Source: Rutstroemia sp. NJR-2017a BVV2 (lineage: Eukaryota; Ascomycota; Leotiomycetes; Helotiales; Rutstroemiaceae). From it: 64,000 nt of DNA. Of the stretch, positions 36,084 to 46,955 are shown piece by piece. A model generated the notes under the pieces. That model made no database searches, was not told where the DNA came from, and saw only the letters and a program-made list of their open reading frames with translations. Where the stretch lies: the NCBI GenBank assembly GCA_002946415.1, contig NJPS01000054.1, forward strand, positions 1,054,001 to 1,118,000. Reading direction: 5' to 3'. Made by a program: the position numbers and the translations under genes. Numbering within the stretch: the first letter of the stretch is position 1; the number at the start of each line of letters is the position of its first letter.

Positions 36084-36877
36084 CACAAGTCGAGAAAATG
36101 AAAGCTTTCAGAGTGTGTCTTTCAAAAGGAAATCTGGGGACCCCACAACTACTATTCGTGGAGAAGTTTGGGGCTGGGCTAGAGACTTTGATAACAAAGT
36201 AAAGTCCTCATCAAGATATGAACAATGGGAATGATGAGCAAGGCTTCTTGGAGTGAAGAAGTGGGAGAAAGAAAGTCAGGTAAGAAATGCCAAATAGAGG
36301 GGGGGGAGTAGTCTGTTCAGTGCTTTGTAGTTTACCAAGTTCGGAACGAGAGCTGCTCGCGGATCTTCGAAAGATATCAAGACTATGCTTGCGAGTCGGA
36401 TTGCAGCTTATTGGTGAAATAATCCTTGTAGCATGGGATGCTAGTGCATCCTAGACAGGTCACTACTCCTTGTGTAGCGCTACTAGGTACAAGCAGGATG
36501 TGCAGTATGATCTGCACAAACTACTCTGATCTCCTATCCTTTTTCGCAATCCTTGTTCTAGCACTTTTCGGGTATCATAATTTCACTTAGATACGTTACA
36601 GTCTAACAAATATAGTACTTAAACTAGTCTGTTATTGCAGGGGCTACAGTTAAGTTGTCTAGTACACACTAGGTACTCCCATATGGAGTCAACATATCAT
36701 TCTCTTATCTCCTGGACGGCTAAGTACCCCACTGCGTAGAACAAAAAGAACGTCACATTTGAGGAGGTTGCTACTCCTCGGCGAGAGATGTGACGAGTCC
36801 GTCCAGTATAAGAGGTCACTCTGAGGTCTCTTGATATTCTACCAAAGTTCCGAACACAACACTCCTTACTTCTCAAA
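36084..36877. promoter_or_regulatory. Divergent region HEM25 / INO1 with INO1 core promoter
   Basis: 794 bp. A TATAAG at 36807-36812 lies about 66 bp before the INO1 ATG, preceded by a nested inverted repeat (separate entry). A purine-rich, G-run segment is at 36295-36310. Confidence 0.6.
36751..36795. promoter_or_regulatory. Nested inverted repeat upstream of INO1
   Basis: Outer arms CGTCACAT (36751-36758) and ATGTGACG (36788-36795); inner arms GAGGAG (36761-36766) and CTCCTC (36774-36779) with a 7-nt loop. It sits ~12 bp before the TATAAG box and ~83 bp before the INO1 start codon. TGACG half-sites are bZIP/CRE-like. I do not see the yeast-type CATGTGAA inositol element. Confidence 0.6.
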
Positions 36878-38579
36878 ATGGCACCACATGCTCACATCGG
36901 TTCGTCCTTCTCAAACGAAGAGGAAAATACCAACGGTTACCATCAACCCGTGACTTCTATCAAAGATGATCTTTTTCAGGTAGAATCGCCCAATGTTGTG
37001 TATAGCAACTCCGAAATAAAATCAAAGTACACATACAGAACCACCAGCGTCGTCAAGAATGCAAGTGGGAAATATAAAGCCACCCCAAAGGAGACCATCT
37101 ACGACTTCAAGGTCGACCGCAAAGTTCCCCGGGTTGGAATGATGTTGGTAGGCTGGGGTGGCAACAATGGCACAACTGTGACAGCCGGAATTATCGCCAA
37201 CCGGAGAGGCCTTAGCTGGCAAACACGAGAAGGACCACGCTGTGCCAACTATTATGGCTCGGTCATCATGGGATCTACTATGAAGCTCGGTACCGATGCT
37301 CAGACTTCGAAGGACGTGAACATCCCATTTCACCAGGTTCTGCCCATGGTGCACCCGAATGACCTTGTAATTGGAGGATGGTAAGTAGACACTCAATCAT
37401 AGCAACGCCATTTAACAAACCCAGAAATGCTAACTACTTACTAGGGATATCTCAGGCATGAACTTATCAGATGCCATGGATAGAGCAGCGGTTCTGGAAC
37501 CAACGCTGAAAGCCCAAGTAAAAAAGGAGATGACCAACATGGTTCCTCTTCCATCTATTTACTATCCAGACTTCATTGCTGCGAACCAGGAGGACAGAGC
37601 CGATAATATCATTGAAGGAAGCAAAGCATGCAGTGCCCATGTAGAAAAGCTTCGCAAGGACATCAGAGATTTCAAAGCGAGCAATGATCTGGACAAGGTC
37701 ATCGTTCTTTGGACCGCTAACACCGAGAGATACGCCGATGTAATCCCCGGTGTGAATGACACTGCAGAAAATTTACTCAGAGCGGTTGAAGATGGTCATG
37801 AAGAGGTTTCTCCTTCTACTATTTTCGCCATTGCCTGTATCCTGGAGAATGCACCATTCATCAACGGGTCTCCCCAGAATACCTTCGTTCCTGGTGCTAT
37901 CGACCTAGCTGAGCAGCATGGTGCTTTTATTGCCGGCGATGATTTTAAGTCCGGTCAAACAAAGATGAAGTCCGCATTAGTTGATTTCCTTATCAATGCC
38001 GGCATCAAGTTGACTTCTATTGCATCTTATAATCATCTTGGTAACAACGACGGCAAGAATCTTAGCTCGCACAAGCAGTTCAGGTCTAAGGAGATCTCCA
38101 AATCCAACGTTGTGGATGATATGGTTGAGGCCAACAATGTCCTCTACAAGGAGAACGAGCACCCTGATCACACTGTTGTTATCAAATATATGCCTGCCGT
38201 TGGCGACAATAAACGTGCTTTGGACGAATACTACGCAGAGATTTTCATGGGCGGCCACCAGACAATCTCTATTTTCAATGTGTGCGAGGACTCCTTGTTA
38301 GCGTCTCCACTTATCATCGACTTGGTCATTTTGGGAGAGATGATGACTCGGATACAGTGGAGGAACAGCTCTCGCGATGAGGCAACTGCTAAGGACTACC
38401 GTGGTTTCCACAGTGTTCTTAGTATCCTGAGCTATATGCTGAAAGCGCCGCTGACGCCTCCTGGTACCCCGGTCATCAACTCACTGGCGAAACAACGTGC
38501 TGCTCTCACCAACATTTTCAGAGCCTGTGTTGGTCTTGAGCCAGAATCTGATATGACTTTAGAGCACAAGCTTTTCTAG
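36878..38579 (+). CDS. INO1: Inositol-3-phosphate synthase
   Basis: NAD-dependent enzyme converting glucose 6-phosphate to 1D-myo-inositol 3-phosphate, the committed step of inositol and phosphatidylinositol synthesis. Exons are 36878-37380 and 37445-38579 (64-bp intron), giving 545 residues. The NAD-binding loop is [20 protein letters not shown]. Further family blocks are [77 protein letters not shown] and a C-terminus with [19 protein letters not shown]. All motifs are intact. A canonical TATA and an inverted repeat lie upstream; regulation by inositol is likely from the family but not shown here. Confidence 0.98.
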
Positions 38580-41500
38580 TTCTCTGCTTCTGTAGCGGCA
38601 CGGCCTTCTTAGACAGGCATTGGAAAGCATGCATTCCTTGGTTGGTTTATTTGGTTGTGGAGCTAGTATTCTTGATTTTCATGTTTCTTTCTATGCTTAG
38701 ATAGTCGATGGAATTGTCTTGCACTTCAACAACGATTGACACTATGGATTTCAACATCCTTGGGTAGATACGGAAAGTCAATGTACACTCTCTCAATCAA
38801 TATACACTTCCTCCAATGATACAGCTGTTTGATGTTGATCTTCCTTGAAGATGTTACTCCGCGTGACTGTGACTCAATATTTGCATTTGGTACGAAGTAA
38901 TCTACAAACGAATTCATTGTGTATAGAGTCAAGAGCACACCGCATACTTTGAAATTCACCGCTAGAGCACGTCTTGAAGGCCAAAGGTAGCCTTTCTGTG
39001 CGATTTGACGCGTTCACATTTAGTTCTTCGTAGGCTGTGGTAGATCAATCAGGCAGGAGTATCATGGAACATGACTAGACTTTCTTGGAACTCCACCGCA
39101 CCTTGAGCAATGAACATAATACAGACAGAGTAGATTAGACTGCATCAACGGCAAGTTCTTCCGTTAGACCTAGGAGGCTTTTCATCCTAGTTCCTGACTT
39201 CAGAAGTGCCATTTTCTGTAGCCAACGGCCACTATCGTCTCGTTCCAACATCCTGGCAACTTGGCAATTTGAGGAAATAAGGAGAAGACGGGAGGTTGAG
39301 AGCGTGGAACATGAAGACGTTCACCGTGTCCGTATCAACAAGTGCCGATCTGTCCTCTCTCTTTTACTGAATCCCCGCTATCTTTCGGTAGGATTGTGCA
39401 AAGCTGACTGCCGTTGACATCGGTGGCTGTCTCCTGCATTCTGCATTCCTTCTTTGCCAGCAGGTCAATATCGATGCCGTGTTTTGCCTAAACAGCATTC
39501 CAATCCGGGAGACCGTGGCTGAATACTAGACCTTGTATGCTTTGCTAAGTCAGTCTTCATCAATCACCAAGAAGGAGCCGAGATCGAGATCGCTTGCAGC
39601 TTCTGTTGACGCTGCGACTCACTCTCATCTACGCCAAGTTCTCGAAGTGCTCGTAACCTCCTTCTACCTTGCATGATATGTGTTGTTATCTTTAGCTATT
39701 TCCATCCCATGTTGCATATTCCTAAATCATACGATCTTCACTTGGCTTGCGCGTTCATTCTGTGACTTCCACCCATTGCCAAGAGGTACTTCTTCCAGAC
39801 TGCTGATTATCACAGCTCAATGTAGAATACTCCAGTGGCTGTACTAGTTCATCAGATAGCAATGGTTTAGTTCTTTGAAATTGGTAGATTCGAGATCCTG
39901 GATTCAAGCTCATACATTTTAAAGTATGTATATTTTCAGATTTATAGGTTCTTGAACTCATTACCCGATTCTGACTTTACGTCTGCATAATGTTTTCATT
40001 GGGTTCTTTAAACTAGTAACCTAGGAGTAGGAAAAATTTACGGAGAATTCCATTTCATCATTCCCAAGTGAGATGGAGTTTGGGTCAAAATTTTATAAAG
40101 AGCATGTCATATTCGGAAAATTTAATATATCTTCAACGTTGTTGATATTAGGTATATTGTGAGGCACTGGCGAAAGAATTAGTTAACCCACCATAATTAG
40201 CGAAATGCCTTGTGCTGGCAGTACTAAACTAGTCCTGAATGCACCCCCCACATGTTAAGCAGACTAAATGTGCCGGGAGCGGAGGGTAGTGCTTAATCTG
40301 ACATTATTGAAGATTATATCCTCACAATAGACGCTCACTGCGGGTGCACTACTGAATCTCACTGTCCAGGAGGCAAAGTGGAAAGCGAGAAATGGGAAGC
40401 ATGGAGAGCAGGACCCGGAGGCTTCCATCCTACCGGATCCACTTAACTTCTGGGGATGAGGAGCTGTGAGATTACATTGCTTATTCTGGACCGTTCCCAT
40501 TTCTGATCAGCGGGAATAATTGCACCTAATGGTGAGTATGTGTACCCCCAGGTTGAACTAGTGCTACTGTCATGGATTTACATCACCGCCAAGATTGGGA
40601 ACGTCCGCCAAGAGTTCCTGGAGGCTTCAACGTGCAGACAACACATATCCGATTTGACAGTGAGGGGGAGGACTGCAAGAGTAAAGTAAGACAATAAGCT
40701 ATGCATATCTAGCGGGGACAAGCCGGGAATCTGCGCGAGATCGACTTAGTAGGAGAAAGCTCCGCAAATGCTGCATCAGATAAGCTTCAACGTGTACGCA
40801 AGGCGCATTCGGCTCGGTAGTGAGCAAGAAGGCTGCAGTAGTACAGCAGGGCAATATATCGCATGCAAAGCTGACAGCGAGGTAGTTGAGGAATCCCTGC
40901 GACTTTGACCAAGGGTTCGCGAGAGGTGCATCAGAGAGGTTTCAGCGCATACGCAAGGTATATCCGATTCGACAGAAATAAAAAGTATTACATCACTGGA
41001 ATAAGGCAATGGCGATTTGCAGATCTGATAGTGAAACAATCAGAGGGATCTTCGCCCAGATGACCAAGATAGGAGAAGTCCTGCATAAGCTGTATCAGGT
41101 GGAACGTTCCCACAGGGCATGAAAGTTAATCTATCGAACAGCATATACGAATTATCTTGGATCAGGAAGGTCGAGACAATGCAGGAGATGCCAAGGGACT
41201 TTCAAGGATGAAAAAACTGGGGAACTGTCCCCCCACGGAAGGAGACAGCCGGATGACTGACCAGGGAGGTGAATAAATCGATGATAGAGGGTGTGAAGTG
41301 GGTAGATAGGGTTGTAGAGTGGGAAGAGGGGAAGTAAGAAAGGAGTACTAGAAAGCAGGTTGCGGCCGAGGCAATCTTTCCTCGCAGAGAAGAGCTGCAG
41401 CAATAGCATCAGTACCTTCTTGGACCGACGTCAATCAAAAACTGATCCGTGTCTGTTCTTAGTCCTAATCAAAGATGCGGGGTCAGGTATGAATGTTATA

Positions 41501-41637
41501 ATACCACTTTTACCGTGACAGTAAAGGAAAGACTCCGACCATTACCTGCTTGGTTTATTACTACAGAATTGGTCCTCTCCGCAATTTATCTTATCTACTC
41601 GCATTGCAAAAAATCAGAAACGCCATCTCCAACTCCA
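38580..41637. other. Gene-poor boundary region before terpenoid-like genes
   Basis: 3.06 kb. The left 2 kb (to about 40.6 kb) is AT-rich with short, poor ORFs (for example 38726-38959 minus, 77 codons, with a hydrophobic N-terminus; unsupported). The right part holds a degenerate tandem repeat and the upstream region of the SDR-like gene. An open frame without an ATG continues upstream of 41638 and includes a hydrophobic stretch (ITTELVLSAIYLIY), so an unseen upstream exon is possible. Confidence 0.5.
40600..41110. repeat. Degenerate tandem repeat, ~155-165 bp unit, 3-4 copies
   Basis: Recurring marks are GCATCAGA at 40773 and 40928, GTATCAGG at 41092, and GCTTCAACG at 40624 and 40785. Each of the clearer copies reads roughly GCATCAGANARGNTTCARCG, then NNTACGCAAGG, an ATCCGATTCGACAG-like element and a segment ending GGCAAT. 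Spacings are about 161, 155 and 164 bp. Copies are well diverged. Confidence 0.7.
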
Positions 41638-42659
41638 ATGGCTCAAAAATCTGCATCCACTACTCGAGGTCCTACAGTGATGTCCTACAGAATTTTCGAG
41701 ACAGAAAATAATGTGGCTGTAGACTCGTTGTGGGCTGAAAAAAGCGTAATGGTAGTAGGTGCTGCCACCGCCACGGGTCAAGCAATCGCTACCGCTTTTG
41801 CCGCAGCTGGGACACGTCGTCTTGCTTTTGTGGACAGTGATGATACATCTGTCACTCGAGATCGAGCACTTAAAGCCGCAGCTGCAAAAAATCTATCACC
41901 TCCTGAACTGCTCACGCTTCACCTGCAACGCGAAAATTCTGTAAGCTTGGAGGAAAAGGTCGAGACAGTACGTCGCACATGGGGACACATCGATATCATT
42001 GTCAACTACGCGGATCATCTGTGTCTCTCAGTAGCATATACAGCATTGAAGAAGCAGGCTGTTACTGACCAGCAGGGGAAATGTTTTGAATGTGGCCCCA
42101 ACAATGCCTATGATATCCTTCATGCATTCCTTCCCCTTCTGCTTGCGGGGCCGGAGAAAACACTTATCAACATACTCCCTCCGAGCACTCCAGCTCTAAA
42201 GTCAGGAGCAGGCGCTGAAATGATTGCTGAAATGGCAAACAGGCAGATGACTGACTGCTTGATGCTCGATCATGGACATGAAGGTTTACTGGCTTATTCC
42301 ATCCACCTATCTGGAAGTGCCGAAAAGGGCAGATACCCTGCAAATCAAGGTCTGTTTACCTGCTATGGAGACTTCCAAAAGCAAGAAGAAATTTTAACTT
42401 TTGACTATTAGATTACCTGAAACAATCGAAACTGGATGGCAATGCACTTGTTTATCTGACTGCCAAAAGACGTGAATGGCTAGCTGGTCGGCATATATCT
42501 AGCTCGCAGGATGTGCGTGAACTGGTGGCTCTCAAGGATGCTGTTGTTCGAGATGATCTTCTGAGGTACAGATCTTCGCTCACGTTCGAACTACCGCCTC
42601 AGGAGGTATCCCTACCATGGAAAAGAACGAGAGGGCGAGTTCCTAGAAGCAGTTATTAA
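41638..42659 (+). CDS. SDR-like protein lacking the YxxxK catalytic pair
   Basis: Short-chain dehydrogenase/reductase fold, 319 residues from ATG 41638. Exons are 41638-42349 and 42412-42659 (GTCTGT donor, TATTAG acceptor). The nucleotide-binding loop is VMVVGAATATGQAIATAF. The C-terminus KRREWLAGRHISSSQDVREL is typical of fungal SDRs linked to secondary metabolism and confirms exon 2. Aligning from AYSIHLSG and HEGLL backwards, the Tyr and Lys of YxxxK fall on EMIAE (42217-42231), so both are Glu; the NNAG motif reads VNYAD. The protein is therefore probably not a normal dehydrogenase. The true start is uncertain: the same frame is open upstream without an ATG. It lies at the left of the terpenoid-like gene group. 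Confidence 0.8.
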
Positions 42660-44666
42660 TTGAGCTTTTCACAATGATTTTCAGCACGATGTGAGGTGAT
42701 ACTAGGATGTTTCCACAGTAACCCAAGGCGCATTGTTATTGGAGGAGAAATTTGTACTGGGTGGATACCCGTGGACTATTTACCAATAAGATGCAGTAGC
42801 TACCACTTTTCTATGGTCGATGAAATTCTTCTGTGAGACTGCGTCAACCTGTTAGAGATTCAAGACTTATCTTGCCAGGTCTTCACAGGACCGATTGACA
42901 GAGGAGCCGCTGGTAGGCTGTGATAGCTACACGGATTGTTCAGATCCCTTCTATAGGAGGTGATCTCTCACAAGCACGAACCTATCAACAAACGAGCATT
43001 ACTTGGTGCACGGTATATCAGAATCAGAAATGCAGGTACTGTTGCTCAAGAGAACTCCAAATAAGCTTACATATTGTGATAAGATGATAGTAACGTAATC
43101 GATGTCCACGTAATTGGAGCGGTTCGAAGGTCTCTGTGATGTGGCTGGTGATACGTACTTGAGAATACGACGTTATGCAACTACTGACCTTCATACAGCG
43201 GAGAACGGAGACGGACATTTTGCGAAAACCCATGCAAGCTTCATCCAATTTGTGAGAAAGGCATTCTCGTACGGAGCAATATGGGAAAAGGCTCCGCGGG
43301 ATGGCTGTGGCGTACAGGGAGGAATGCAAGAGCGGGGTTTGACATGCATGGAAGTGTCTCCGCGCCGTAGCCCGTTAGAACTATAAGTGGGCGTCTGCGG
43401 CCCAATCGACTCATAAGGATACGAACCACGCGGGGTCCGGGGTAGCGGGTAGGGATTAATTGCCTAGACGTTTGATTATGACGTCCCGAGTTATAAGAAC
43501 TGTCCTTCCGACACTTATCGACACGTCGACACCACGAGAATACGAAACCCCTCCAGGGTATTTGCGCCAAGACTGCAGTTAATAAATGCAGTCAGATAGC
43601 TCTTTGTCAATGATCGCCAGATCCTTCGATTCTCACAATGTCTTCATTTGATAAGAGTAACAAGCGCTTAGGCAGGAATAGGTCAGTATCAGTCCGGCAT
43701 CTAGGACCAGGTCTTCTGAGCATACCGACAGGATTTCTTGTGATTGAGAGCTGGTTTGCAAATCTCTCCCTCGCTCTCGTTTAGCTGTTCTCTCGACACT
43801 GAGTCGACAGGGGAGGTCTTCTCCTCGATTGATAACAGAGTAGAATTATGTCCGAGATTAAGATGGATTCGTTCAGTGCTAACGTCCTCAAGATAGGGCA
43901 AAGTCATATGGTTTTCACCGTCAATAGTGCAGATCTCGCAGTTTAAGGCTTTGCTTCTGCTCAGGTATACCTGTCCAAAAGCTCCTTCCTCGCCCGTCAT
44001 TGCCCAAATCGAATTTACCAATATCGAACGCCATGCCTTCGACTCATTGTTAACCTTAGTCAAAACTGGCTGAACTAGCACTTGTTTCGAATGAAGGAAG
44101 TATCCACTTGTGCGTTGAAGGATGAAATCGTACGACGATGATCAACAGGCGCTGAATTGATCAAACCCCTCGTCGACTACTTGATTCAGGAGAGTGGGTC
44201 CTGGACGTGACCGGTTATCTCTCGATTTCAGCATTGATGTGGATTCTGGGAAACTAATCTTCTCCCTGCCGCCCCACCCATCGGGCCAGCCCGATCACTC
44301 CAGTGAGGGTCTGATCTGCACCCGTTTCCTTGGATCAAGAACTAAATGGGCTCCTTTTCAAAGTAGTCACACATGCTGTCAATTCAATTTAGACTGGTTA
44401 TATTACTGCCAAGAACGTCTCGACCTTGCTCGACTCGATTTCTGCTACCCAAAGCCACTCCGACTCACTCGCTGAATACATGATGCTGTGATTATGGCCC
44501 ACAGCAATCAGACCTACTCAAGGCGTTGCGTCTACAGCACCTCGCATGCAGCAAATACAGCTTTACTAGTAAATAATCTCTCTCAAATTAGTTTCTATCT
44601 AACCTAAGTCATTCTAATTCGATTCGAGCAAATGCGTATCCCTGGACGACATTTTTGTCCTTTCGC
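42660..44666. other. Intergenic region between SDR-like gene and prenyltransferase
   Basis: 2 kb. Apart from the ORF at 43701-44141 I see only short ORFs (43114-43386 plus, 44194-44475 plus) without recognisable domains. No repeat is evident. Confidence 0.45.
43701..44141 (-). pseudogene. Unrecognised coding-like exon without a start codon
   Basis: 147 open codons between a TGA (44142-44144) and the stop at 43701. The translation reads like a real protein (for example SKAWRSILVNSIWAMTGEEG, then VYLSRSKALNCEICTIDGEN) but has no ATG before the internal one in WAMTGE and no acceptor close to the opening stop. It may be the last exon of a gene whose 5' part I cannot see, or a remnant. I do not recognise the family. 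Confidence 0.35.
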
Positions 44667-46248
44667 TCACACAGCCATTGCGGTTTCAGTCAGCGATTTC
44701 AGATATTCCAAGTATTGTCTCACGTCCCCATTTTTGATGCCAGCCACCTTGTCTATGTTCTCAACCTCATGCATCAGCTCCTCATGGGTTTTGTCTAGTA
44801 CGGACTTGGTATAGTCCAGACTACCAGCTTCCTTGATGAGCTCAACTACCCGAGCCTTCTTCTCGACAGTCAGACCTTCGTCATTTGTTCTCGATCGCAT
44901 AATCTCGATAAGCTCGGTTCTGCCACTTTTCTCTTCCTGGTTGAGGGCATGGATGAGGGTGAGCGTGAAAGTACCCTGATCGAGATCATCCTTTTCCGAA
45001 AGCGAGATCTTGCCCAAAGCTGTGTCAGTAATATCCTGAAAATCGTTCTGGGTCTGGTAGTATCGACCAAGAACGGTGATGAAGTTGCTGATGTCTATGT
45101 CTTGGTTCTTCGTTGCCTCTGCCTGCATCATCCTTGCCGTCATTCGGAAAAGACTGCCCGTTTCTGTCATACGAGTTAGTCGGTCGGAAGCTATGGACAT
45201 TTACTGAGATAGAATTTACTCTGCTCAAGCACCTTCAGGTGCACTGGAATGGTTGGTGGGGCGCAATTATACGTCTGGAAGAATTCGTGGGTGTGGCCAG
45301 TATAAAGGATCTTTAACTCATCTAGGCGTTGTCAGTCATGTGCTGTGCTATCCAGAATTCTGAATTGGATTTCCTCACCAAGTAGTGAGCGGCAAGCTTT
45401 CTCACTGAGATTCGAAGATGCTATTTCAGCAATTTTTGCATAGGTAACCAATGCTGTACTGATGGTGTGGCCGATTCCGAACACAAGATGAGTCGCAGGG
45501 GAGCCTCGTCTTTCAGTATCATTGTCCAAAACATCATCAATTCTGTGGAAGAAACGCCGAAAGTCAGTATTATTTCACCAGTATTTGGATCTTGGAATTT
45601 ACAGGAGGGTAGTTTGATCCACGGTATGTACGATATACCGAATAATGGCAAGTTGAGTATCTGGAATATGGAACCACGCTTGGAGGCCATCCACTAACTG
45701 TAAAGATGGTAGATTAGTCTTATTTTACTGTACTTACGGCAACCCATTGGTTTAACCGGAAGAGAAATAGCATCATTGTGACAAATCAGACATTGGTATG
45801 GCATGACTTACCGGAACTAGGGTCTTGGGATTCGGAAGCGCGTCGAGATACTCATAAGGCGCATTGGTTATCTAAGCAATTAGGAGGGCTTGATTGATAT
45901 GTAGGATGTATCAGTACTCACTTCATCTGAATGGGCGGCTACGAGAGCTACTGCCCGTTGCCAGTCGTAAGTGTATGGTTTGGTGCTCGCGCTTCCAGCA
46001 GTAGAACTCTTTTCGAACCGCTTCTCTTGTCTATGCGGACTGTTGGTGGAGAAATTTTGCTTAGCATTGCAATCCTTCAGAATAGCGGTGGGCGGAGCCG
46101 CATTTTTTTTCGTCCAAGTAGGACTTTGGCCGTTGTGGTAAGATCTGGATGCACTCAGACTACAGATCGAGCTTCGTGTAGTATGCGACTTTTGTTGCTT
46201 CCAGCAACGAAGCAGTTGTGAGCTCTGAGACTGACCCCTGTTGAACAT
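44667..46248 (-). CDS. Trans-prenyltransferase of the GGPP synthase/PaxC group, divergent
   Basis: Isoprenoid chain enzyme. Six exons (45922-46248, 45812-45871, 45603-45697, 45379-45542, 45220-45321, 44667-45163) give 414 residues. Family landmarks are ITNAPYEYLDALPNP, the first Asp-rich motif DDVLDND followed by ERRGSPATHLVFGIGHT (45524-45538 and on), EQKTGSLFRMTARMMQAEAT, and the second Asp-rich motif reduced to NDFQD (45033-45047). A second motif with Asn in first place recalls PaxC-type indole prenyltransferases rather than plain GGPP synthases. The segment that usually reads GQ-D-W is GHTHEFFQTYN. The first ~60 residues lack acidic residues and are rich in Ser, Arg, Lys and Gln, like a mitochondrial presequence. 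Divergent with the FAD monooxygenase. Product or acceptor unknown. Confidence 0.82.
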
Positions 46249-46955
46249 GTTGGAGTTCTCGTGATTTGCGTATAGTTGAAAATCTTGTAAGTCTTAGTCG
46301 TTTGAATTTGTTCCTGCTGCGTGTACAACTCGGTTTACGGGGTGGCACAACGCTGGCCGGAGGAACGAGCTTGCTTTTGTACCTAGCTGGACACACTCAC
46401 TATCCATCTGGTCGGAAATATGGAGAGTGGAACCAGCGAAAAAGCGGTCCGTCCTGCTTTGAGCAACTTGCTACGTCAGCTTATCATTCCACAATGCTTG
46501 GACAGATGCTGTACATATTTGGAGGAGCTACACCCTAGAGCATCTTTATGTTGATGTCGAGTCTTGATGTAAAACACTACTACAACTGGATGTGCCATGT
46601 ACTGCCAGAAATGTCTCATACGCTAAGCAAGGAACATTGGCCAGTCAGATCAACATGATCCAGGCCACCACATACAGGCCGCATTTCTAGGCAATTCTGA
46701 CACTCTATGTGACAAGAAGGAGTGAGCCGAGATAGGAAATATGATTGTCGTTCTGAATACGGAAGTTCATTTGTCTTACAGGGAATAGCTTTTTCTTCGC
46801 CTTGGTTTTGCATGGCGGAAACTTTTTCTTTTCACACTCTTACCTAAGTCAATGAAAGGCATCCTCCTTCTTTACTCCAATTTTATTCTCCTCGTGTTGT
46901 GTTTCCCATATCCGTTTTACAATCCACCAGCATATTTCGAAACCAACACTCTGCT
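46249..46955. promoter_or_regulatory. Shared divergent promoter, prenyltransferase / FAD monooxygenase
   Basis: 707 bp between the two start codons, so co-regulation is plausible. ORFs inside are short and overlap on both strands. I see no clear binding-site array. Confidence 0.6.

Noticed and set aside
43114..43386. 90-codon plus-strand ORF and overlapping minus ORF
   Set aside because: Both strands open, no domain pattern; likely chance.
44194..44475. 93-codon plus-strand ORF between SDR-like gene and prenyltransferase
   Set aside because: No recognisable motif and no clear splice or start context; left uncalled.
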